Below are positions 16,607 to 23,539 of a DNA stretch of 64,000 bases, one piece after another; within the stretch, counting starts at the first letter, position 1, and each line of letters starts with the position of its first letter. The DNA is from Pseudoalteromonas arctica (GTDB lineage: Bacteria > Pseudomonadota > Gammaproteobacteria > Enterobacterales > Alteromonadaceae), in the NCBI RefSeq assembly GCF_012927645.1, contig NZ_JABBMT010000017.1, positions 1 to 64,000 on the forward strand, read 5' to 3'. Below the pieces are notes generated by a model. It had not been told where the DNA came from. It saw only the letters and a list, made by a program, of their open reading frames with translations, and ran no database searches. The translations under genes were made by a program, and so were the position numbers.

Positions 16607-17707
16607 ATGTTATTCAAAATAATTTCAAAAGATAATAAGCAAGTGTTAGAAGCTGTGAACTCGCAAAGTATGGGGGAGCTTCAACTTGAGCAACTTATAA
16701 TTGAAAATCAAAGAGATGAAAATAATAACATCACAACTCAATTACTGAATGAAGGTATTTTTGGGGAAGAACTTATTCTACTGAAAAACCAAGTCAAGGT
16801 TGCTAATGGTAAAAGGCTTGATGTTTTAGCACTTGATAAAAATGGGAATGGTGTTGTTATTGAGCTGAAAAAAGACCTTGTTTGTTTAGGGGTGGATACG
16901 CAAGCTCTGCAGTATTTGGCTGATATTTCAAGATTTCATGGTGATGATTTAATAAAAAACAAAAAATTAGTAAATAAGGGGTATGTAGAGGCTGTCGAGT
17001 CGTTTATAGATTCAGCCGAAATTGATAGAGCTAAAATTAACACCAAGAATCGTATCATTTTAATAGCCAATAAATTTGACCGAACACTATTTTCTATGGG
17101 TGAATGGCTATCAGATAAAGGTGTAGGGTTTAAATGTATACAATATAGTGTATCTAATCATGAAGACGGTACGCAGTATATAGACTTTTCGGTTGTATTT
17201 GATAGAAGCCCAGAATCAACATTTCCTTTAAGCTTTAGCGCTATGCAACGTGAGCCTAAGTATTTTTGGTATAATATTGGCACTACAGAGACCAAAAATT
17301 GGGCTTGCTTGAAAGAGAAGTCTATCATTTCCGCTGGTTTTGATGGCTCTGAACACGACAAAGGAGATAGGTTACTTAATAGCTTTATACCTGGGGATAT
17401 ATTAATAGCTTATGCTAATGGCTATGGTGCTATAGGTGTTGCAGAAATTAGTCAATTATCAGGGAGTGGTTATACTTTACTTTCTGAGTCGCAACCAAAC
17501 GATCCCGTTTCACAATACCACTTACATCGCCTAAAAGTTAAATGGCTTTATACATCTGCGGATGACTTTAGTGGGGGGATTCCTCCAAGTGAAGTTAAAT
17601 CACAGTTTGAAATACACCACCCTTATACCACTAGCTGTTCTATTTCGGCTCATAAAGCGAAGAGGTTGGTTAAAGGCCTAAAAGATCGTCTAAGTTGTTT
17701 TGATTAA
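16607..17707 (+). CDS. PD-(D/E)XK nuclease (NucS/DUF91-like) fused to an EVE/PUA-like domain
   Basis: The 366-aa protein has a nuclease core at about residues 20-110: Glu28, then LDVLALD (Asp72), VVIELKK (Glu86-x-Lys88) and QALQY (Gln99-x3-Tyr103), the D/ExK plus QxxxY arrangement of RecB/NucS-like nucleases. From about residue 215 a second domain begins: KYFWYNIG, WACLKEKSIISAGFDGSE, FIPGDILIAYANGYGAIGVAEI, a pattern like EVE/PUA-type folds that read modified bases. Such fusions occur in modification-dependent restriction, so an anti-phage role is plausible but inferred. ATG at 16607 has TTAGGAG upstream (16594-16600). Codon use is AT-richer than in the core genes. Confidence 0.7.
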   Translation: MLFKIISKDNKQVLEAVNSQSMGELQLEQLIIENQRDENNNITTQLLNEGIFGEELILLKNQVKVANGKRLDVLALDKNGNGVVIELKKDLVCLGVDTQALQYLADISRFHGDDLIKNKKLVNKGYVEAVESFIDSAEIDRAKINTKNRIILIANKFDRTLFSMGEWLSDKGVGFKCIQYSVSNHEDGTQYIDFSVVFDRSPESTFPLSFSAMQREPKYFWYNIGTTETKNWACLKEKSIISAGFDGSEHDKGDRLLNSFIPGDILIAYANGYGAIGVAEISQLSGSGYTLLSESQPNDPVSQYHLHRLKVKWLYTSADDFSGGIPPSEVKSQFEIHHPYTTSCSISAHKAKRLVKGLKDRLSCFD

Positions 17708-17780
17708 GAATAATATTTGTCATTATACTGACTGATAAAGTATTTAGTTAACCTGAGTTTCGTTTAAGAAATTGAACTAA

Positions 17781-17841
17781 ATGCCTGTTCCAAGCTCCGA
17801 ACTTTCGACCACGAACGATTGGAAACACAAGGAACAGGCAT
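17781..17841. repeat. 11-bp inverted repeat before the IS982-like remnant
   Basis: ATGCCTGTTCC (17781-17791) and GGAACAGGCAT (17831-17841) are perfect inverted copies 39 nt apart. The second copy contains the ATG of the IS982-like remnant. It may be part of the old IS end. Confidence 0.6.
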
Positions 17842-18033
17842 GATTAAATTAGTTGAGTTGTTTTGTTATTTCGTTGATTTTTATAAGTATTTATACCTCA
17901 ATGGGGAAAGCAATTACTCGAATATGTTATGCAAATACGTCAACGACCAGAAAGTAAGACAACCAGTAAAATTATGACTATTGTCATTCGTTTCCATATG
18001 TCGGCATTATCGTGTTTTAAAAAACATAGATAA
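17840..18033 (+). pseudogene. IS982-family transposase remnant
   Basis: ATG at 17840 opens MIKLVELFCYFVDFYKYL, like the N-terminus of IS982-family transposases (LVELFC-VDDF). The frame stops at 17977. Another frame carries the next conserved block, KTTSKIMTIVIRFHMS (about 17957-18006), and stops at 18033. Frame change, internal loss and absence of the DDE domain make this a dead fragment. Confidence 0.65.
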
Positions 18034-18049
18034 TGCCTATAAAACAACC

Positions 18050-18697
18050 TTACTCATCAATAAGCGGGTAATGCGCATCGCCCCAAAGCTCTTTGGGGTT
18101 ATTCATCATAATATCGATAATAAATGGTACAAGTTGCGATAAAAATTGCACGGCGTCTTTTAGTTGTTCTCTATTTGCGCTGCTGTTCCATGTTGCGCCG
18201 CCATGCATAAGTTGGTTGCGCAGTGTGTATAAGCGTTGTAATACGATGGAGGTGAGTTTGGCTGTTTCGTTGTTAGCTAATGCAAAGTTTGCAAATTTTT
18301 TGGCTTCACTCAATTTGTGTTTAAATTCTTGTTCAGTGATGTTGCCATTTTGAAATTGCCAAAAAGGCTGGAAAACAAATTTATTGTTTAGTAACACGCG
18401 AATGCTGCTTGGAAATTCATTCCATAGCAAGTTATAGATACGCTTTAGCTGATCGAGTGAATTGAGCTTTTCTAAAAACTGGGTAAATGATTGTGTTTCA
18501 TTCAGGTTCAAACATTCTGTGTCTTGAGCATAAGCCGCATTAAATGACACCCAGAGAAATATAAATTGCGAATCAAGATCATCACATTGCTCCGACTTAT
18601 TTAACCAGCTTAACGCTCTGTGTACACGTAGTGTTAGCCCCTCAGGGAAGGTCTCCCGTAGTTCTCGTTGCTTATGTTTTAATTGCGTGTATTGCAT
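18050..18697 (-). CDS. HEPN-domain protein
   Basis: The 215-aa all-helical protein has the HEPN signature R-x4-H in LRNQLMHGG (Arg160, His165), preceded by a helix with WVSFNAAYAQDTE, as in Apea-like/uncharacterised HEPN families. HEPN proteins are often RNases in toxin-antitoxin or anti-phage systems. No MNT nucleotidyltransferase partner is adjacent, so any partner is unknown. It stands alone on the minus strand, convergent with the IS982-like remnant. Confidence 0.65.
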   Translation of the reverse strand: MQYTQLKHKQRELRETFPEGLTLRVHRALSWLNKSEQCDDLDSQFIFLWVSFNAAYAQDTECLNLNETQSFTQFLEKLNSLDQLKRIYNLLWNEFPSSIRVLLNNKFVFQPFWQFQNGNITEQEFKHKLSEAKKFANFALANNETAKLTSIVLQRLYTLRNQLMHGGATWNSSANREQLKDAVQFLSQLVPFIIDIMMNNPKELWGDAHYPLIDE

Positions 18698-18840
18698 AAT
18701 ATTTTAAATCCATTTATCTATTAATCTTAATAACATACTGATAAAACATTATAAAATCTACTTCTTTGTAGTTGCAAATATAATTGTGGTGCGGGTATGC
18801 TTTGATTTTAATAAGGTTAATAAAGGTGATCTTATGAGGA

Positions 18841-18861
18841 AAGCGGCTAAGTTAGCCGCTT
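18841..18861 (-). terminator. Hairpin after the DUF2750 gene
   Basis: AAGCGGCT and AGCCGCTT pair, followed on the minus strand by TTT and on the plus strand by TTTT. It lies 10 nt beyond the stop of the DUF2750 gene. Confidence 0.5.
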
Positions 18862-18870
18862 TTATAGGTG

Positions 18871-19266
18871 TTAATAGCGCTTTTTAGGTGCTTTAAGTTG
18901 GCTATCAAATTCATCAGGAAATAAAATTGTGCCGTCGTCGTCTTCAGTGGGGAATACGGCAATAAGTAAGTCGTCTTGCTCAAGGCCTGGGGTCCAACGG
19001 CTTTGCCAGTCCTTTAATGGGATCGCTTTTGCTGTGCAGTTTTCCCACTCACCGGTAGCCCATGCCTCGGCATAAATACGTTCAGGCCATACCGGTACAC
19101 AATCATCATCTTCGTTGGCGAGCATAACACAGCCATCGTCGTCATTTAATATCCACACTTGTTTGAACACTTGGACGCTCTCAAACATAAAAGCCAATCT
19201 TTTTTTGGCTCCTAAATTTAATATTGTCTCGAATTTTTCAGATGCGGTTGCGGTTGCATTACTCAT
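18871..19266 (-). CDS. DUF2750 domain protein
   Basis: The 131-aa cytosolic acidic protein has the DUF2750 pattern: an N-terminal helical part (KFETILNLGAKKRLAFMFE), QVWILNDDDGCVML, VPVWPERIYAEAWATGEWENC, and the C-terminal LLIAVFPTEDDDGTILFPDEFD. The family has no known activity and occurs widely in gammaproteobacteria, often single-copy. It is monocistronic; the upstream region contains GGCTTAGGTATA (19287-19298), a half of the REP-like element described elsewhere. Confidence 0.8.
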   Translation of the reverse strand: MSNATATASEKFETILNLGAKKRLAFMFESVQVFKQVWILNDDDGCVMLANEDDDCVPVWPERIYAEAWATGEWENCTAKAIPLKDWQSRWTPGLEQDDLLIAVFPTEDDDGTILFPDEFDSQLKAPKKRY

Positions 19267-19666
19267 TAATAGACTCTCTCTAGAATGGCTTAGGTATAGT
19301 ATATTGACTAATATGACAAAATGTCGATTAGTTAAAAATTAATTGTACATTACGTGGTATAAAAAATCGTCGGCGAGGGTGTTTTCGTAGCCATTTGCGA
19401 TTAGCATTGTTGCTTTTTAATTGTTACTGATACTGTGAAAATACTCTTTCGTCTTGACTTAACTCCTTTCTATTTCTTACAAATATTACCATAAGCGACT
19501 ATTATTTAAATTATAATATCTTTATATGTTAATTGGTTGGGCTACATTGTTGCCATAAATAATCAATGTTTTTGTCACTGTTACGTCAATTTTTTCGAGC
19601 TTTTTTGTCATATATTCCCTCCATACTGTGCCCGAATACAAAACAATAATTGCAAATGGGACAATA
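19267..19666. other. 400-bp divergent intergenic region with Pho-box-like array
   Basis: Between the DUF2750 gene and the TonB-dependent receptor. It holds the REP-like half-site at 19287-19298 and the Pho-box-like units at 19572-19615; the remainder is AT-rich without a gene. Confidence 0.6.
19572..19615 (+). promoter_or_regulatory. Pho-box-like array (four 11-bp units) before the TonB receptor
   Basis: Four consecutive 11-bp units each read as a 7-mer plus an AT-rich 4-mer: TTGTCAC-TGTT, ACGTCAA-TTTT, TTCGAGC-TTTT and TTGTCAT-ATAT. GTCA recurs in phase at 19574, 19585 and 19607. The PhoB consensus is CTGTCAT with 4-nt AT-rich spacers in 11-bp repeats. A weak -10 (CATACT, 19622-19627) sits 7 nt after the last unit, as expected for PhoB-activated promoters. 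Confidence 0.5.
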
Positions 19667-22018
19667 ATGCGTACTTTTACTAAAAAATCGACTTTAAGCT
19701 TAGCAATCGCTTTAGTGTTTTCAACTAATAGCTTTGCAAATAGTAACGAAATAGAAGAAGTCACAGTAGTGGCAAAACCAACGAGCTATGCAAATAGTGT
19801 GATTGAGCAATCAATGATTGAGCAGCAGAGTTCGGTTTCAAGTGTATTATCGGTGATGGATAATCTACCGGGAATTAGTATTAACCAAGGTGATGCATTT
19901 GGTGGTGATGATTGGTCTACCACTATTACCATGCGTGGTTTTAGTATCGATAGTAACCAGCAGCAGTTAGGTATGACGGTTGATGGTATTCCTAACGGCG
20001 GCTCTAATTATGGCGGTGGTGCAAAAGCGAACCGTTACCTAGACAGCGAAAACTTAGCCACTGTAGAGGTTGGTCAAGGGACTTCAGACATTGCTTCAGC
20101 ATCACTTGAAGCGCTCGGCGGTACGTTTAATTTTGTTAGTAAAGATCCTAGTCTTGAGCGAGGAACTACATTTGCTTACACCAATGGTGACCACGATGCG
20201 ACCCGTTATTATTTTAAGCATGAAACTGGCACTCTCTTTGATAACACGCAAGCTTATGTGAGCTATTCACAAACCAATACTAGCCGCTGGATAGGTAATG
20301 GCAGTAATGGCGGTAAAGATAATCAACATGCAGAGGCTAAATTTGTATCTAACTTTAATGCGCTGACTGTCACAGGGCGTTTATCGTATGATGATGTCAG
20401 TGAGACCAACTATAACAGTGTGAGCTTGCAGCAATTTGCGCAAACACCCGATTGGGAGCAACTAACTTGGAACTGGACCGGCGTGCCACACTTTGACCAA
20501 ATGTTTGCAGAAGGTTGGGGTACATTGCGTGAAAATGCGTTAGGTTACGTAAAGTTTGAATACGCAATCTCACCGTCGTCATTATTAACAATCAGTCCTT
20601 ATTACCATAAAAACTCAGGACGTGGTGATTGGATCCCACCTTATTTAACATCACCTGTCGATAAAGACGGTGTTCCAACAACTGAAGGCGGCACAAACGC
20701 TGGTTCATATGGTTTTGTAGATAGCCAAGGAAAGCCATTAACGCCTAATGCAGATTGTACAGATACACTTAGTTGGCCGTGGGATTCAGGCACTGGGTTG
20801 AATCCGGCGTGTTACCCTGATTCGGCAATACCAGTAATGTCATATCGCCATACACACTACGACAAAGAGCGTTTAGGTTTGACTGCCGATTATAAATTAA
20901 CCTTAGGGATACACGATATTGAAGCGGGTATTTGGCTTGAGCAAACTGATCGCGACGAATCTCGTGATTGGCATAAAGTTATTGACGCTCGCGTATATCA
21001 TCACTTTGATAGCACCCCATACTGGACGCAATATAAAAATACTTTTGAAACAGATACCTTTAAATGGTACGTACAAGATTCAATCAGCCTAGGCGATTTT
21101 ACTGTTAATCTTGGTGCTAAACAGTATTTAGTTGAATTACAAAAATACGATCATTTTGCAGATCTACGCTCTGATAAAATAAACAGTGATTCAGATGTGT
21201 TATTTAGTGCAGGTGCTGTGTACCAGCTTACTAGTAACACAGAGTTATTTGCCAGTTTCAGTGAAAATTTCTCAGCAATTAAAGATGGTGTGCTGGAGCG
21301 TGATAGCTCTACACTCACAGAAATTGAACCAGAAACAGCTGAAAATATCGACTTTGGTGTACGTTATAAAGCAGACCGCTTGAGCCTAACGGCAACCGCT
21401 TACTCTATTGCCTTTGATAACCGCATCACTTTTATCGCACCTGGCAGTGATACCGGCGGGATTGATTACACGATTGGTACAAATGGCTCTTACATCAATG
21501 TAGGTGGTATTGACTCGCAAGGTATTGAACTATCAGCAAGTTATATGCTTACAAATGAATGGAATATTTATACCTCATATACTAATAACAGCTCTGAATA
21601 CGCATCTGACGACCCAAGTTCATACGCTAATGGCGAACTGACTGCTGGTGCAGGTCCAAGCTTCAGAGCAGGCGATGATGTAATTGACTCCCCAAGTGAC
21701 ATGTTTGTGCTTTCAACGGATTATTACAGCGGAGGTTTCCGCTTTGGTATTTCAGCAAAATATACGGGTGAGCGTTTAGGTGCATTTTTAGATGAGCAAA
21801 CCCGTACACGTAATAAAGTTGCTGGCTATACTGTGTTTGATATCAATGCTGGTTATACCGCAGACGTCAATGCCGGCCCATTTAAATCAATTGATATTGC
21901 TTTTGCGGTCACTAACGTAACAGATAAGCAGTATTTAGCGGGTGGGACAGGTAATGGCAGCACTTATTTTATTGGTGCACCACGCACTGCAGCACTGACA
22001 TTTACTGCTAATTTTTAA
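19667..22018 (+). CDS. TonB-dependent outer-membrane receptor
   Basis: The 783-aa protein has a signal peptide (FTKKSTLSLAIALVFSTNSFA), then a TonB-box-like EIEEVTVVA, a plug domain (LPGISINQGDAFGGDDWSTT, MTVDGIPNGGSNYGG, ALGGTFNFVSKDP) and a 22-strand barrel ending in a terminal Phe (ALTFTANF). ATG at 19667 gives the signal peptide; an in-frame GTG at 19628 would prepend a charged stretch. The cargo is unknown. The downstream phosphatase genes and the Pho-box-like array suggest phosphorylated compounds rather than iron, but this is inference. A hairpin follows the stop. Confidence 0.88.
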   Translation: MRTFTKKSTLSLAIALVFSTNSFANSNEIEEVTVVAKPTSYANSVIEQSMIEQQSSVSSVLSVMDNLPGISINQGDAFGGDDWSTTITMRGFSIDSNQQQLGMTVDGIPNGGSNYGGGAKANRYLDSENLATVEVGQGTSDIASASLEALGGTFNFVSKDPSLERGTTFAYTNGDHDATRYYFKHETGTLFDNTQAYVSYSQTNTSRWIGNGSNGGKDNQHAEAKFVSNFNALTVTGRLSYDDVSETNYNSVSLQQFAQTPDWEQLTWNWTGVPHFDQMFAEGWGTLRENALGYVKFEYAISPSSLLTISPYYHKNSGRGDWIPPYLTSPVDKDGVPTTEGGTNAGSYGFVDSQGKPLTPNADCTDTLSWPWDSGTGLNPACYPDSAIPVMSYRHTHYDKERLGLTADYKLTLGIHDIEAGIWLEQTDRDESRDWHKVIDARVYHHFDSTPYWTQYKNTFETDTFKWYVQDSISLGDFTVNLGAKQYLVELQKYDHFADLRSDKINSDSDVLFSAGAVYQLTSNTELFASFSENFSAIKDGVLERDSSTLTEIEPETAENIDFGVRYKADRLSLTATAYSIAFDNRITFIAPGSDTGGIDYTIGTNGSYINVGGIDSQGIELSASYMLTNEWNIYTSYTNNSSEYASDDPSSYANGELTAGAGPSFRAGDDVIDSPSDMFVLSTDYYSGGFRFGISAKYTGERLGAFLDEQTRTRNKVAGYTVFDINAGYTADVNAGPFKSIDIAFAVTNVTDKQYLAGGTGNGSTYFIGAPRTAALTFTANF

Positions 22019-22042
22019 GCCCTAATTATAAAAATAATAACC

Positions 22043-22069
22043 AAAACCCATCCTTGTTGATGGGTTTTT
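22043..22069 (+). terminator. Hairpin between receptor and phosphatase
   Basis: AAAACCCATC (22043-22052) and GATGGGTTTT (22059-22068) pair, with T to 22069. The phosphatase ATG is only 15 nt later, so it may act as a partial terminator setting the receptor/phosphatase ratio. Confidence 0.7.
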
Positions 22070-22084
22070 ATTGATAGGAATACT

Positions 22085-23212
22085 ATGAAAGCAATAGCTA
22101 AACTGGCCGTAATAGGCTGTACATTAATGGTAAGTCATAGTGTCAAAGCCAGTGATAATGTTGTGCTTGTGACGCTTGATGGTATGCGCTGGCAAGAGGT
22201 ATTTAACGGCGCCGATCAAAAATTGTTAGCAAATCCCGGTTTTGTTAAACAGCCAGAGCAATTGAAACAACAGTTTTGGCGCGATGACAAACACGCCCGA
22301 CAAGCTCAGTTAATGCCATTTATTAGCAATACGATTGGCCAACACGGTGTGTTAATTGGCGATAGAGAGAATGGTTCAACAATGTCGGTGAGTAACCTGT
22401 GGTATTTTTCATACCCAGGCTATAGTGAGATCTTAACTGGCAGTGTTGATGAGGCAATTAACAGCAATGATAAAACGCCAAATCCAAATAAAACTATTTT
22501 AGAGCGATTAGAGCAACGCGCTGACTATAAAAATAAAACCGCCTTATTTGGCAGTTGGGATGTATTTCCGTTTATTGTTAATACCAAACGCAGCGACGTA
22601 TATGTAAATGCGGGTTTTATGCCAATTGAGGCTGACTTATTTGCCGATGCGCCACTATTAAATGCTTTACAACAGGAGATCCCAAGTCCTTGGCATAATG
22701 TGCGTTTAGACAGTTTTACATATCGTTTTGCCAAAGCTTATATGCTGGCAAAAAAGCCTAAGTTATTAGTGATCAGCTTAGGTGAAACCGATGATTTTGC
22801 CCATGAAGGTCATTACGATCACTATTTGCAGTCGGCTAAACAAAGTGACGCTTTTATCAAAGACTTATGGCAAACCATTCAGACTACACCTGGCTATAAA
22901 AATAACACAACGCTTATTATCACCACGGATCATGGCCGTGGCAGTAACGCTAATGATTGGCAGCATCATAGTTCAAAACAAGCAATGGCAAGATCGGAGC
23001 AAGGTCGTAACGCTTTTCCTGAGGGAATTATTGGCTCTGAGCATATTTGGTTAGCTGCAATTGGCCCAGATATTAAACCGCAAGGTTTATTAAAAACAAC
23101 AACAGAGCTCAAACAAGCACAAGTGGCGGCAACGATTTTAACCGTACTTGGCGAAAATCCTAAGCAGCTTAATCCCGCTATGGCGGATGCAATTGATGAG
23201 ATTTTAAAATGA
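22085..23212 (+). CDS. Alkaline-phosphatase-superfamily hydrolase (phosphodiesterase/phosphatase-like)
   Basis: The 375-aa exported protein has a signal peptide of about 22 residues (LMVSHSVKA). It has the two-metal site pattern of the superfamily: Asp32 in VTLDGMRW, a candidate nucleophile Ser in SYPGYSEILTG, Asp/His ligands in GETDDFAHEGHYDHY, and TDHGRG near the C-terminus. It lacks the long sulfatase formylglycine motif (CxPSR). It follows the TonB receptor with a short gap and overlaps the truncated PhoD-like gene by ATGA. It probably releases phosphate from an organic ester in the periplasm; the substrate is unknown. Confidence 0.75.
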   Translation: MKAIAKLAVIGCTLMVSHSVKASDNVVLVTLDGMRWQEVFNGADQKLLANPGFVKQPEQLKQQFWRDDKHARQAQLMPFISNTIGQHGVLIGDRENGSTMSVSNLWYFSYPGYSEILTGSVDEAINSNDKTPNPNKTILERLEQRADYKNKTALFGSWDVFPFIVNTKRSDVYVNAGFMPIEADLFADAPLLNALQQEIPSPWHNVRLDSFTYRFAKAYMLAKKPKLLVISLGETDDFAHEGHYDHYLQSAKQSDAFIKDLWQTIQTTPGYKNNTTLIITTDHGRGSNANDWQHHSSKQAMARSEQGRNAFPEGIIGSEHIWLAAIGPDIKPQGLLKTTTELKQAQVAATILTVLGENPKQLNPAMADAIDEILK

Positions 23213-23391
23213 AGCATTTAATTAAAGCGGCCGCATTGGTAAGCATTGTTGCGAGTTTTTCAGTATTAAGTACACCGCAAAAACTAACGCCGCAAAAAAT
23301 ACTATTTGGCTCATGTGGGCATCAAGTATGCAAAGCCAATTTAGCTTATCAAGTATTAGCCCATATAAATAATGACTCCCTCAGAAAATAA
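23209..23391 (+). pseudogene. Truncated PhoD-like alkaline phosphatase, N-terminus only
   Basis: The 60-aa frame has a signal peptide (LVSIVASFSVLST), then KILFGSCGHQ and YQVLAHINND, which match the first conserved block of PhoD-like metallophosphatases (IAFGSCSHQ...W-AINA-PDLF-LGDNIY). The frame stops just before the LGD metal-binding part, and nothing downstream (23392-23539) continues the family. The start overlaps the preceding gene by four bases (ATGA), so the intact gene was translationally coupled to it. Confidence 0.7.
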
Positions 23392-23422
23392 AACGCACAG
23401 TAGCTATACTGTACGTATAAAA

Positions 23423-23450
23423 AGTGAGTTAATTATTGTGCTAACTCGCT
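23423..23450 (+). terminator. Weak hairpin upstream of recC
   Basis: AGTGAGTTA (23423-23431) and TAACTCGCT (23442-23450) pair over 9 bp including one G-T, followed by GATTTATT. It may end the receptor/phosphatase transcript. Confidence 0.4.
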
Positions 23451-23539
23451 GATTTATTAATGTCAATTAGCGACAATGGCTACCCCTATAATTGAAAATA
23501 TCTTACACTGTTTTTATCTCAAGCAAGAACAGTGTCGCA

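Noticed and set aside
17781..17841. Inverted repeat as terminator of the nuclease gene
   Set aside because: The loop is 39 nt and no T run follows; more probably related to the IS982-like remnant.
19628..19666. Upstream GTG start for the TonB-dependent receptor
   Set aside because: It would put 13 residues before the signal peptide; ATG 19667 begins a normal signal sequence.
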